From Nocardia nova NBRC 15556 (GTDB lineage Bacteria; Actinomycetota; Actinomycetes; Mycobacteriales; Mycobacteriaceae): a stretch of DNA of 58,530 nucleotides. The position numbers and the translations under genes are program-made. The notes beneath the pieces are model-generated. The model worked only from the letters and a program-made list of their open reading frames with translations. It did not search any database and had not been told where the DNA came from. Of the stretch, positions 8,424 through 16,673 are shown in pieces (within the stretch, counting starts at the first letter, position 1; each line of letters begins with the position of its first letter). The stretch lies in contig NZ_BDBN01000067.1 of the NCBI RefSeq assembly GCF_001613005.1, positions 1 to 58,530 on the forward strand. Direction: 5' to 3'.

Positions 8424-8835
8424 ATCCTCTTCCTCGAGGTTGTGGGTTGATTTGCCAGGCTTCAGCGCCGGACCGGTTTCATTGGTCGTAGCGGTTCCCG
8501 ACGTCGGATGCTGCAGAACCCGATGGGTATGACCGGCCGTAGCGGTCGAATTCATCGGTGTGGCGCCGATTCTGGGAGAAGGACCTCGGCGAAATGGTGG
8601 ACGGTGTGGTGTTGGGGTACACCCCACACCGACAGCTCGGACTTGCTGCCAGCGGAATAGCCCGCTCGTCTCGTAGGTTGTATGCGCTGTCGGCGTCCGG
8701 ACAGCCCCGGGCCGCACCCCATTTGTCGCTTCGAGCGACCACTCGCCGAGAGGCGCATGTTGGACGTCGGCTCACCAACACAAACGCCGCCAGGTATCAC
8801 CTGGCGGCGTTTCGGCCTGTCCCCGCAGGGACAGG
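8424..8835. other. Gap with a terminator repeat
   Basis: No supported gene. A minus-strand frame at 8479-8781 has a Ser/Arg-rich composition and no credible start. The right end holds the double-hairpin element at 8783-8835; a short TGTCGCTTCGAGCGAC stem lies near 8725. Confidence 0.5.
8783..8835. terminator. Double-hairpin terminator, copy 1 of a repeat
   Basis: AACGCCGCCAGGT-ATC-ACCTGGCGGCGTT (8783-8811), then a second stem CCTGTCC-CCGCA-GGGACAGG (8816-8835). The same two-stem element recurs at 11410-11460. It sits just downstream of the minus-strand SUKH gene and presumably ends the toxin-immunity transcript. Confidence 0.75.
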
Positions 8836-9432
8836 TCAGTGGACGGCGGCGTCGATGCGGTCGGCGACCGCTCCGGTGAAGTCGGTGGGGTCGTAGATCT
8901 CGGCGAACGGTGTTCCGCCGCCGGGCAGGACGGCGTCGAGTCCCCACAGCGGGATCGGTGCGGTTCGGCCGGTGAGCCAGTCGAGCAGGTATTCGGTGAC
9001 GGTGCCGGGGTAGAAGCCCCAGTCGAGTTTGTCGATGTCGGTGAAGACCAGCGTCCACTTCTGCGGGTCGGGGTCGTGGGCGTCCCACAGGCAGTAGTCG
9101 CCGCCGAAGGAGCCACCCCACTGGATCAACGTCGACGGATCGATCGACACCCCGGCCGGGATCTCGGCTGGTGGTTCTCCGAATTCGGTGTCGGCGAGGG
9201 GGTCTCGCGCGGCGAGGGTGACTGCGGCCAGGTCCAGCCACGGGTCGGTGGCGGGCCGGTACAGGCGCAGCGCGTTGCAGAACCGCACATCCCCGTACAC
9301 GCTGAGCAGGGCCTTGAAATCCTCGGGGAGCGCGGTGACGCCGAGCTGCTGCTCCACCGCGGTCCAGTCGAAGGCCCGGCCGGCGCCCTCTGGGGGTGGG
9401 AGCAGTCGGGTGAGCTCGTCGAGTGCGGTCAT
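8836..9432 (-). CDS. SMI1/KNR4 (SUKH) family immunity-like protein
   Basis: A 198-residue protein with SUKH features: an N-terminal helix ending in LGVTALPEDFKALLSVYGDV (typical x-LP-x-D-[FY]-x-x-[FL]-L-x-x-YG), then Trp-rich beta strands (IQWGGSFGGDYCLWDAHDPD) and a C-terminal helix. SUKH proteins commonly act as immunity proteins against nuclease toxins of polymorphic toxin systems. This one lies 26 bp downstream of a secreted protein with a nuclease-like C-terminus, fitting that role. ATG at 9432, GAAGGGG upstream. Inference: it protects the producer by binding the toxin domain. Confidence 0.82.
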   Translation of the reverse strand: MTALDELTRLLPPPEGAGRAFDWTAVEQQLGVTALPEDFKALLSVYGDVRFCNALRLYRPATDPWLDLAAVTLAARDPLADTEFGEPPAEIPAGVSIDPSTLIQWGGSFGGDYCLWDAHDPDPQKWTLVFTDIDKLDWGFYPGTVTEYLLDWLTGRTAPIPLWGLDAVLPGGGTPFAEIYDPTDFTGAVADRIDAAVH

Positions 9433-9458
9433 CGTGCCGAATTACCCCTTCGCTGGTG

Positions 9459-10736
9459 TCAGAAGTTCTGCACGTAGGTCGGTGGCAGGTTCCAGCCCTG
9501 GTCGCCCCACGCCTGAAGAAGGTAGTAGTCGGGGATGACTTTGTCGTCGGTGTAGATCGGCACCTTGATGTAGGTGACGTTCTGCGCCGGCACCCCGGCC
9601 GCCTGTCCTTGCACGACTTGGCCGAGATACCGCTCGTAGACCCGCATCGCGCCGGTGTTGGTGGTTCCCAGTTCCGGGGCCAGGAACTGCGGCACGTTGC
9701 CGGGCCCGCCGTACTGGTTGGGCCACAAATGCCCACGCTGGTAGGCACCGGTGGCGCCGGGCACGTTGATCGTCGGCACCCCGGTGCGCGGGCTCTTGGC
9801 GCCGGCGGCATCGAGGTAGCCGTAGGAGCCGGTGGGACGGCCGAGCGTGTCGAGCGGGCCCGCGATCGCGCGGGTGTTCCCGGGCCCGGCGTAGAGGGCC
9901 GGACCAGAGTTGCTGATCGCGCCGCTGCCGGTCAGATCCGGCAACCGGTAGATCTGGCCGTTGCCCGAATTCGATGGTGTCGGTACTGCTTTGGCCACAT
10001 CCAGCAGCCGCGGCGCGGAAGCAAAGAATTCCTGCTGCGTGCCGGTCATGCCGGGCTGACCGGCGGGGGTGTTGAGTCCAGGTGCCTGCATCGGTTCCGT
10101 CGGTGCCGGGGTGAAACGCGGATTCGTCGCCGCGCTACCGGGCAACGGTGACGGCGCCTTGAGCGTTGCTCCGGCCGCGGTGGCCGGGTTGTAGGCGGTG
10201 CCGGGCCGGATCGTCGGCGGCGACAAGATCTGCGACGGGCGCACCGGAACCGGCAACGGCTGACCCACCACCGGTGCCGCGGGCGCGGCCGGCGACGCCT
10301 TCAACCCCGGCGCGCCACCACCCGGCGGCAACGCCGGAGGGGCCGGAACCTTCGGCGCCGGCGACGGTGCCGGAGGTTCCGGCCCCGGTGAGGCTGGCGG
10401 CGGCGCCGGGCTCGGTGTGTTCGGCGGCCCGCCGACCTGGGGTACGTCGTGGCCTTGCGAACGGCATTGCTGGGCTTGAGCATCCAGCTGCGCGGCCTCG
10501 GCGTTGCCGCGGTCGGCCTCGGCGTTGTAGGCCGCGACCGCGGCCTGATCATTCGGATTCGGCGGGTTCGCGTTGTGGACCGCCGCCGCCTGATTGTGCG
10601 CCTCGATCTGCGCGACCAGAGCATCACAATCGACCGGATCCGCGACCGCCGACGGTGCCAGCAGACCGGCCACCGCGGCCAGCCACACCAGCACGACGAT
10701 GAACGCGCGCGCGAAACGCACAGGCAATGAAGACAT
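9459..10736 (-). CDS. Secreted protein with C-terminal nuclease-like toxin domain
   Basis: A 425-residue protein. Residues 1-32 form a Sec signal peptide (hydrophobic core AFIVVLVWLAAVAGLL, cleavage expected after AVA). Residues 35-95 are helical with two Cys, 100-220 are a Pro/Ala/Gly-rich linker, and about 255-425 a compact C-terminal domain. That domain contains AYQRGHLWPNQYGG (R334-G335-H336), resembling the RGH catalytic motif of DNA/RNA non-specific endonucleases, followed by FLAPELGTTNTGAMRVYE. With the SUKH gene next downstream, it is best read as an exported interbacterial nuclease toxin. Export beyond the membrane is not explained by any visible secretion system. ATG at 10736. Confidence 0.8.
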   Translation of the reverse strand: MSSLPVRFARAFIVVLVWLAAVAGLLAPSAVADPVDCDALVAQIEAHNQAAAVHNANPPNPNDQAAVAAYNAEADRGNAEAAQLDAQAQQCRSQGHDVPQVGGPPNTPSPAPPPASPGPEPPAPSPAPKVPAPPALPPGGGAPGLKASPAAPAAPVVGQPLPVPVRPSQILSPPTIRPGTAYNPATAAGATLKAPSPLPGSAATNPRFTPAPTEPMQAPGLNTPAGQPGMTGTQQEFFASAPRLLDVAKAVPTPSNSGNGQIYRLPDLTGSGAISNSGPALYAGPGNTRAIAGPLDTLGRPTGSYGYLDAAGAKSPRTGVPTINVPGATGAYQRGHLWPNQYGGPGNVPQFLAPELGTTNTGAMRVYERYLGQVVQGQAAGVPAQNVTYIKVPIYTDDKVIPDYYLLQAWGDQGWNLPPTYVQNF

Positions 10737-10980
10737 TTGGTTCCCCCCAAATTCCCCCGAACTTCGTGCCGCCAGCCAAACAGACCGACACCAAACCGGT
10801 CAAGACCCGCACCGAATCGTTACCACGCGCGGCTTCCCGCGGAGCGGACCGATCCCCGCGTCAGGTCGCCATCAGCGTGCTGTCAGCCAGGCCGGACACA
10901 GTAGGTCCATCGAACACCATGACCCCCGGACATCGACCCGGTGACGGGGAGTGCCACAACAGATTTCGAAGGAGACCATC

Positions 10981-11382
10981 ATGTCCGCCACCCTCGCCCT
11001 GACCGCCCAGGACCAGCTCACCGTGCGCACCGCCGCCTACGGCGCGGTCTCCCTGCTGGCCGCCGGATCGAACAAGCCCCACAAGGCCGCCACTGCGGGA
11101 TCGACAGCACTGCTGTCGGCGACCGGCACTGTCGGACACGTCCTCGCGGCGAAATCGAAGGACATTACACTGGCGGGCAAGTCCGTCGCCGAACTCGCCG
11201 ACCAGGTTCTGCCCGCCCTGACGGCCGCGGTCACTCTGCTCGAACAGTCCGATCCCGCCGAGGCCGACAACTTCCGCACCACCGTGCAGGTCGCGATCGA
11301 GGCCGCCACAACCGACCTCCGCCCCGGCCCGGTCACCACCGAGATGATCCGCAAGATCACCGCCGCCCTGCACGCCGCGTAA
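10981..11382 (+). CDS. Hypothetical Ala-rich helical protein (133 aa)
   Basis: ATG at 10981 is set by a strong GAAGGAGACC site; an in-frame start at 10951 is less likely. The protein is Ala/Thr-rich and helical throughout (RTAAYGAVSLLAAGSN, then VTLLEQSDPAEADNFR, IRKITAALHAA) with no signal peptide. I do not recognise the family. It ends at a double-hairpin terminator shared with the convergent regulator gene. Confidence 0.7.
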   Translation: MSATLALTAQDQLTVRTAAYGAVSLLAAGSNKPHKAATAGSTALLSATGTVGHVLAAKSKDITLAGKSVAELADQVLPALTAAVTLLEQSDPAEADNFRTTVQVAIEAATTDLRPGPVTTEMIRKITAALHAA

Positions 11383-11409
11383 CTCGCTGACAAACGCTCG
11401 CCGATACAC

Positions 11410-11460
11410 ACGCCGCCAGGTATCACCTGGCGGCGTTTTGACTTGTCCTCGCAGGACAGG
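11410..11460. terminator. Double-hairpin terminator, copy 2 of a repeat
   Basis: ACGCCGCCAGGT-ATC-ACCTGGCGGCGT followed by TTTTG, then a second stem TGTCC-TCGC-AGGACA. Nearly identical to 8783-8835, 2.6 kb away. It lies between convergent genes and could end both transcripts. Confidence 0.75.
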
Positions 11461-11526
11461 ATCAGAAGACCGCGGCGTCGAGGGGCCCGCGTCGCCGGTT
11501 CGACCGGATCGGCGGATGGGACCGGC

Positions 11527-11844
11527 TCAGCGGTCGTCGGCAGGCTGGGAGGCAGTCCAGTCCAGCAGGGCGGAGGCAGGCCAGTAGTTGCGGCCGAGGA
11601 ATTTCGACGGCGCCGGGAACGGGTTGGCCTTCGGCTTGCCGCGCGAGAGATAGCTGGTGATCGTCTTCGGCGCCACGCCGGTGATGACCGTGGCGCCGGC
11701 GGTGTCGACCCACACATCGCCGTCGAGGGCGGGCAGCCCGAACACCTGGCCGCCGGTGAGCGGCTGGCCGGCCTTCCAGGCAGCGCGCAGCTCGGCGACC
11801 TTGTCGGCCAACGCGACGGTCTCGATCGGGCTGTAGTCACTCAC
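11527..11844 (-). CDS. Excisionase/MerR-like HTH DNA-binding protein
   Basis: A 105-residue protein whose C-terminal half (VITGVAPKTITSYLSRGK, then PFPAPSKFLGRNYWPASALL) matches the helix-turn-wing pattern of excisionase-type or MerR-like DNA-binding proteins: recognition helix, NPFPAP-like turn, wing and W-x-x-x-x-L-x-x-W. It is divergent from the DNA methyltransferase. The 136 bp between them hold three 20-bp palindromes, so it probably represses itself and controls the methyltransferase. Confidence 0.75.
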   Translation of the reverse strand: MSDYSPIETVALADKVAELRAAWKAGQPLTGGQVFGLPALDGDVWVDTAGATVITGVAPKTITSYLSRGKPKANPFPAPSKFLGRNYWPASALLDWTASQPADDR

Positions 11845-11855
11845 CCCCGAGACGG

Positions 11856-11946
11856 TAGCAGTTTTGCAACTGCCAGATCCGGCGAATCCGAACCACTGGC
11901 AGTTTTAAAACTGCTAGCCTCGGAAGTGGCAGTTTTAAAACTGCCA
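11856..11946. promoter_or_regulatory. Three-palindrome operator between regulator and methyltransferase
   Basis: Three 20-bp imperfect or perfect palindromes: TAGCAGTTTTGCAACTGCCA (11856-11875), TGGCAGTTTTAAAACTGCTA (11897-11916) and TGGCAGTTTTAAAACTGCCA (11927-11946). Starts are 41 and 30 bp apart, near whole helical turns. They likely bind the divergent HTH protein or, as in some phage systems, the methyltransferase itself. Confidence 0.8.
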
Positions 11947-11979
11947 CTTGTTGGTTCCTCGTCTGATCTGGAGCTTCGT

Positions 11980-13551
11980 ATGAAATCGACGGTCTTCTTC
12001 GCCGGGTGGGGCGGCGATCATCTGGGCTGGAGCGCCGTGCCGGGGGTGGAGGACGGCATCGCCGCCAACCACAGCCCGGTCTGTGTGGCGGTGCACGAGC
12101 TGAATTTCCCCACGGTGGAACACCTTCCACCCGGCGATGTGCGCGACATCGACCTGGCGCGGCTGCCGGCGACCGAGCTGTTCTGGGCGAGCCCGGCGTG
12201 CCCAGCCTGGACCGACGCCAAGGGCGAGAAACGCTACTTCGATCGGTCTAACCAGTACACGATGTTCGACGAGGAACTCGGCGTCATCGAGGACCCGGCC
12301 GCAGCGCGGTCGCGGGCGCTGGTCGAGCAGATCCCGCGATACCTACGGGCGATGGCCGGGCGCGGGGAGCCGGTGCTGGCCGGGGTGATGGAAAACGTCG
12401 TCCAGTGCCGACGCTGGGACCAATGGGACCGCTGGATCGGCGAGATCCGCACCCTGGGCTACGAAACCCGCCTCATCGCACTCAACTCCGCCCACGTCAT
12501 GCCCCGCACCTGCCTGCCCGTGCCGCAGTCACGGGACCGGCTGTATGTCGCCTACTGGCTGAAATCACTCGGCCGCCAGCCGGATTGGGATAAGTGGCTG
12601 CGGCCGAAGGCGTGGTGCGGCAGCTGCGAGCAGGTCGTCGACGCGGTCCAGTCGTGGAAGAAGCCCGGCGTCGAGATGGGCCGCTACGGCGTGCGCCACG
12701 GCCAATACGTGTATCGGTGCCCATCGAAGGCGTGCCGGTTCGCGATCGTCGAGCCGATCACCACACCGGCATCGGTGGCCATCGACTGGACTCTCCCGCC
12801 CGGCGCCCGCATCGGCGACCGCGACGAACCCCTCGCGGACAACACCCTGGAACGGATCCGGATCGGGCTGGAGAAGTTCGCGGGCGCGGCGATGCTCACC
12901 CCGGCCGGCGGGACCTGGCGCACCGGGGCGACCAGCGTGGGCGAGCCGATGCCCACCCGCACCACGCGCGAGACCGACGCCCTGGTCGTGCCGCCGATGG
13001 TGGTGCAGACCAGCGGCCGCGCCGCCCCGACCGCGGTCACCCCGGTCACCCGGGAACTGCCGACGCAGACCTGCCGACGCGAATTGTCGGTAGTAATACC
13101 GCCGTTCATCGCCGAGCTGCGCGGCGGCGGCTCCAAGAAGAGCGCCCGCCCGCTGACCGAACCGCTGGCCACCTTCGCCGCGAGTGGGTTCCATCACGGT
13201 CTCGTGCAGCCCCCGGCTGATCCGGACGCGCATCTGCTGGTTCCGTACTTCCGCACCGGGCGCGCGCACCCGACCGACCGGCCGTTGGGCACGCTTACCA
13301 CCCGCGACCGGTACGCGCTGGTCGGCGCCGACGCGGCCCGGCTGATCGACGAGTGCACCTTCCGCATGTTGGAACCCTCCGAGATCCGGGCCGGGATGGC
13401 GTTCCCGGCCACGTTCAAGGCATTGGGGGACAAGCGGACCCAGGCCCGCGGCTACGGCAACGCCGTCACCCCGGCCGCCGCCGAGGTGATCGGCTGCGCC
13501 CTGGTCGAAGCCATCACCGGCACCGACATCGAACGCACCGCAGTGGCATGA
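11980..13551 (+). CDS. DNA (cytosine-5-)-methyltransferase, phage type
   Basis: A 523-residue C5 methyltransferase transferring methyl from S-adenosylmethionine to DNA cytosine. Motifs in order: I, FAGWGGDHLGW (about 7-17, SAM binding); IV, SPACPAW with catalytic C74; VI, ENV at 138-140; VIII, QSRDR at 183-187; X, GYGNAVTPAAAE near the C-terminus. Between VIII and the target-recognition region lies a zinc ribbon (WCGSC, then CPSKAC). The SPAC-type motif IV and zinc ribbon resemble actinophage orphan methyltransferases. No restriction enzyme is adjacent, so it is probably an orphan used for self-protection. ATG at 11980, GGAG upstream. Confidence 0.9.
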   Translation: MKSTVFFAGWGGDHLGWSAVPGVEDGIAANHSPVCVAVHELNFPTVEHLPPGDVRDIDLARLPATELFWASPACPAWTDAKGEKRYFDRSNQYTMFDEELGVIEDPAAARSRALVEQIPRYLRAMAGRGEPVLAGVMENVVQCRRWDQWDRWIGEIRTLGYETRLIALNSAHVMPRTCLPVPQSRDRLYVAYWLKSLGRQPDWDKWLRPKAWCGSCEQVVDAVQSWKKPGVEMGRYGVRHGQYVYRCPSKACRFAIVEPITTPASVAIDWTLPPGARIGDRDEPLADNTLERIRIGLEKFAGAAMLTPAGGTWRTGATSVGEPMPTRTTRETDALVVPPMVVQTSGRAAPTAVTPVTRELPTQTCRRELSVVIPPFIAELRGGGSKKSARPLTEPLATFAASGFHHGLVQPPADPDAHLLVPYFRTGRAHPTDRPLGTLTTRDRYALVGADAARLIDECTFRMLEPSEIRAGMAFPATFKALGDKRTQARGYGNAVTPAAAEVIGCALVEAITGTDIERTAVA

Positions 13552-13593
13552 CCGCCGCCGCGCCGATCACACCCACCGAGTAGGAGTTAGCCC

Positions 13594-13953
13594 ATGCCCC
13601 GTCTGATGTCGGTATCGCTGACCGAACCCCAGGTCCGCGACCGCAGCAAGACCGTCACCCGCCGCGCCGGCTGGATCAGCTTGCAGCCCGGAACCCGGCT
13701 CACCCTGTGCCGCAAGGTGATGGGCCGCCGCCGCGGCGAACCCCTCGTCCAGATCGTCGACGTCGAAGTCCTCGACGTCTGCCGCGAACGCCTTGACACC
13801 ATCACTGCCGACGAGGTCCGCGCCGAGGGCTTCCCGGGGTTGACGCCGGCGCAGTTCGTCGAGTTCTTCTGCAGCACCCATACCGGCTGCACACCGGAGT
13901 CGACGATCACCCGGATCGCGTGGCGATACCCCGATGATCCGGAATCGCCGTAG
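13594..13953 (+). CDS. ASCH-like domain protein
   Basis: A 119-residue protein starting at the ATG after TAGGAGTTAGCCC. The layout MPRLMSVSLTEPQVRDRSKT-VTRR, then LQPGTRLTLCRKVMG and EVLDVCRERLDTITADEVRAEG fits the ASCH (PUA-like RNA- or nucleotide-binding) fold common in phage and mobile-element proteins. It follows the methyltransferase by 42 bp and ends in a strong terminator, so the two are probably one operon. Role unknown; DNA or RNA modification is suggested by context only. Confidence 0.72.
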   Translation: MPRLMSVSLTEPQVRDRSKTVTRRAGWISLQPGTRLTLCRKVMGRRRGEPLVQIVDVEVLDVCRERLDTITADEVRAEGFPGLTPAQFVEFFCSTHTGCTPESTITRIAWRYPDDPESP

Positions 13954-13976
13954 CGCCAACGCCGACGAAAACAAAG

Positions 13977-14009
13977 GAGGACCCCGCCGTAGGAGCCGGC
14001 GGGGTCCTC
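13977..14009 (+). terminator. Rho-independent-type terminator
   Basis: Perfect 13-bp arms GAGGACCCCGCCG (13977-13989) and CGGCGGGGTCCTC (13997-14009), followed by GTTCGT, directly after the methyltransferase operon. Confidence 0.8.
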
Positions 14010-14129
14010 GTTCGTCACGGTAGGTCAGTTGCATGCCTGCTGGAATGGGAACGCCGCGCTGGCGGGTCGCCACCGACGGTCGTGCTCGATACCGGACACC
14101 TTACCAAATATATGGTGGGCCACCACATT

Positions 14130-14159
14130 TTGACAGTGCATACCCATCATGTTTAATCT
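14130..14159 (+). promoter_or_regulatory. Sigma-70-type promoter
   Basis: TTGACA at 14130-14135 and, 16 or 18 bases later, TTTAAT (14152-14157) or TAATCT (14154-14159), inside a locally AT-rich stretch. It would drive the gene at 14241. Confidence 0.6.
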
Positions 14160-14240
14160 GGTTGTCAGCCGCACGAAGCGGCTCGTTGGGACCACTCGCC
14201 TTGACGGCGAAATGTCCCGGGACAACAGAGAGGAACCGAG

Positions 14241-14888
14241 ATGGCTACGACCGATCTGCAGCGCATCCGCGTCAGCGGGGACACGCGGGCGATGCTCGAT
14301 GAGGCCAGCGAGCGAACTGGGCACAGTTACGACACCCTGATCCAACTGTGGGGGACAGCGGCCGGTCGCAATGCCGAGGCCGCGGCAACGGCGTTGAAGG
14401 CGCTGAATATGCGAGCGGCTACTCAGGAGGAGATGCGTCAGGACCTGGCAGGCTGTGCGCCGAATCTGCGGATCACCGCGATCCGGCTTGACCAACTGCA
14501 TTCATCCCCGAGTGCGCGCGATGCCGACGGGTACGGCTTCGAACGCGAGTGCGGGGGCGCCGATTTCACCACCGACGGGGCTGAGCTGTGGCGATCGGTG
14601 CGCGGTTACTGGGTTGTTGGGCTGCGCTCGAACGCGATCGCGGCCTTCCGGCTGGGCAAGTTCCGCGCACTGTACGCCGGTGTCAGCTGGAGCGCGGCGA
14701 AGAACAAGCGGCGTTACGCGCTGACCGGATACCGAATCGAGGGCCGCAAGCGCCTGGATCCGGACAGCGGCACCGTCATCGGCGCCGCCTCCGAGGAAGA
14801 GATCACAGCCCTGGAGTACCTCGAGAACCACACGCTGGGTATGCCACCCGGGGCGGCCAACCCGATCGCAAACCTGTTCTCCGACTAA
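14241..14888 (+). CDS. Hypothetical protein with RHH-like N-terminus (215 aa)
   Basis: ATG at 14241 with GAGAGGAACCGAG upstream. Residues 1-60 (IRVSGDTRAMLDEASERTGH) resemble a ribbon-helix-helix motif. The C-terminal part (LWRSVRGYWVVGLRSNAIAA, then FRALYAGVSWSAAKNKRRYA) is basic and beta-rich. Together this suggests a plasmid DNA-binding protein, but no family is recognised. It is preceded by a good promoter and followed after 180 bp by a TetR-like gene. Confidence 0.65.
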   Translation: MATTDLQRIRVSGDTRAMLDEASERTGHSYDTLIQLWGTAAGRNAEAAATALKALNMRAATQEEMRQDLAGCAPNLRITAIRLDQLHSSPSARDADGYGFERECGGADFTTDGAELWRSVRGYWVVGLRSNAIAAFRLGKFRALYAGVSWSAAKNKRRYALTGYRIEGRKRLDPDSGTVIGAASEEEITALEYLENHTLGMPPGAANPIANLFSD

Positions 14889-15021
14889 ATCATTGAAGTT
14901 CCACAGCAGCCGGCGGTTCGCATCATGCACATGGCGCGAACCGCCGGGCGGTGGGCCGGCACCCGGGCCCCGTATCCGGTGGTCTGTTTTCGAAAACGCT
15001 GCCGTGGGTTGGCGGGAACTA

Positions 15022-15050
15022 CAGACTTGAGACGACAAGTCTCAGGTCTG
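15022..15050. promoter_or_regulatory. TetR operator, site 1
   Basis: A 29-bp palindrome with arms CAGACTTGAGAC and GTCTCAGGTCTG (11 of 12 pairs) around a 5-bp centre. The core TGAGAC-N5-GTCTCA lies 18 bp before the start of a TetR-like gene and recurs at two other places. Confidence 0.8.
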
Positions 15051-15067
15051 CGACGGGGGTGTTGGAA

Positions 15068-15874
15068 ATGGTCGGTGAGCGAAAGCAACAGAGGAAGCGG
15101 ACGGCTGACGCGCCTTCGCCGCAGCGTCGGAAAAACCTGTCGCCGGAGGAATTGAAGGACCGGATGCTGACCGCGGCCGTCGGCGAACTGGAGGCGGGCG
15201 GCCTGCCGGTGACGCTGAAAACGTTGAATGTGGCCGCGTTGATCCGTTCCGCGGACGTCCCTCGCGGGTCGCTCAAACGGCTCTGGCCGAAGAACGAGGA
15301 CTTCTACTTCGAGCTGATGACCTTCGTTGTCGATCCTGCGCGCGTGCGAGACGAGATCTTGAACGACAAGACTCTTGCTCGTGCGGTCGCGATCAGGACG
15401 AAGCACGAGAAACTGATGGGTGATGCGGAAGGCCGGCGCAAGGTCATGGCCGAAACCGTCCGAGAACTGGTGGCCTTCCATTTCGAATCCACGCACCGCT
15501 CGTCGGCTTGGCGCACCTACGCGGTGCTCACCGCCTCGTTGCCCTCTCTGGGCGAACCGATTCGGGACAAGGCGCAGCAGTTCCTCGCAGTAGCTGACGC
15601 CGAGACCCTTGCGAGTATGTCGGAGTTCTACGGCGGAATGCTCAAGGGTTATGGGTTGCGGTTCAAAGACGGCTACAGCGCAGAGGTTTTCGCCGAGACG
15701 GCGATGGCATTGATCGGCGGTGCGGCCATCCGCTACTCCATCGGTCACCAGGAGAGCGCCATGATCCAGATGCACGGTGCCGACGGCGAACTGGTCGATT
15801 GGCACCCAGTGGCGATCGGATTCCTCTCGATCATCGAGGGGATGACCGAGCCGGACCCCACTTTTTCCGGCTAG
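15068..15874 (+). CDS. TetR-like transcriptional regulator (copy A)
   Basis: A 268-residue regulator. Residues about 30-80 form the TetR-type HTH (LKDRMLTAAVGELEAGG, then VAALIRSADVPRGSLKRLWP), followed by a large helical ligand domain ending AIGFLSIIEGMTEPD. It is a clear paralogue of the gene at 20740: both share the spacing of the HTH, VDPAR/VDLAR-type helices, a FAETAMALIGGAAIR/ASAAAALIGGMVIRR helix and the GMTE end. ATG at 15068; a GTG at 15059 is an alternative. The operator at 15022-15050 suggests autoregulation. Its ligand is unknown. Confidence 0.85.
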   Translation: MVGERKQQRKRTADAPSPQRRKNLSPEELKDRMLTAAVGELEAGGLPVTLKTLNVAALIRSADVPRGSLKRLWPKNEDFYFELMTFVVDPARVRDEILNDKTLARAVAIRTKHEKLMGDAEGRRKVMAETVRELVAFHFESTHRSSAWRTYAVLTASLPSLGEPIRDKAQQFLAVADAETLASMSEFYGGMLKGYGLRFKDGYSAEVFAETAMALIGGAAIRYSIGHQESAMIQMHGADGELVDWHPVAIGFLSIIEGMTEPDPTFSG

Positions 15875-16157
15875 AGCTCGGCAGTGCCTATGGGCGCTAC
15901 TCGAACTTCCAGTTCCTCACTGGGCCTGCCAGATTCGTGACTGTCACAGGGTATCGCGGCGACCCCGTTCCGGCATGTAGCAGTTGGTAGGGCGTGTCGG
16001 GTTAGTGTGACCTCGCATGCATAAGGGCTGATTTGTGGCGTACGATAATGGATACACATTTTCAGAAAACATGAGGGTGACCTCACGTTTTGGAGGAGTG
16101 GTCGAAAAAGTTTCGGAACAGGACCACTCGGTACCTTCCCTGGGAGGTGAGGTTGCT

Positions 16158-16655
16158 ATGACCAGCCCGAACGCTGCACATGAGCGGGAGCGACCTGCGC
16201 CTGTCGGAGAAGCGGTATTGCCCCACATCGACTTTCTGCTGAGCCGCGATCCTGGCGAGGGGCTCTCTCAGGTGCAGACCCTGGTTGAGCGGGGCGCGAA
16301 GCGCTTTCCCATCCTGAGGAAGGCCGCGAAGATCACGGTGGATCAGTTCGAGCCTATCTGGGACCGCATGGCGTTATTGCGGGAGATGGATGCTCCGGAC
16401 AACACCGTGGCCGGCGGGATCGCCTGGCTGGCCATCGCATTGCGGGACCTGGATCATCCGCGGTGGTCGGTGGATGTGCACCGTGCGGCCGGCGCGGCGG
16501 CGTTGCGGCTGGGAGTTCTTGACAGCGGCTACTGGTTCGGTTCGCCGGATCGACGACCGACGGTCGATCTGGTGCTGCACCCGATGATGTTCATCCAGAT
16601 GGCGCAATACAACCTGCTGCGCAACACGTTGGTCAATGTCCTGGTCCCTCGCTAG
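16158..16655 (+). CDS. Hypothetical protein upstream of the ROK-like gene (165 aa)
   Basis: ATG at 16158 is set by a strong GGGAGGTGAGG site; an in-frame GTG at 16035 is not supported. The protein is helical and soluble (FPILRKAAKITVDQFEPIWD, then VAGGIAWLAIALRDLDHPRW) with a hydrophobic end. Family not recognised. It lies 18 bp upstream of the ROK-like gene, so the two are probably co-transcribed. Upstream, near 16069-16085, a GGTGACCTCAC near-palindrome may bind a regulator. Confidence 0.65.
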   Translation: MTSPNAAHERERPAPVGEAVLPHIDFLLSRDPGEGLSQVQTLVERGAKRFPILRKAAKITVDQFEPIWDRMALLREMDAPDNTVAGGIAWLAIALRDLDHPRWSVDVHRAAGAAALRLGVLDSGYWFGSPDRRPTVDLVLHPMMFIQMAQYNLLRNTLVNVLVPR

Positions 16656-16673
16656 ATTTCGAGGTTGCTCCCT

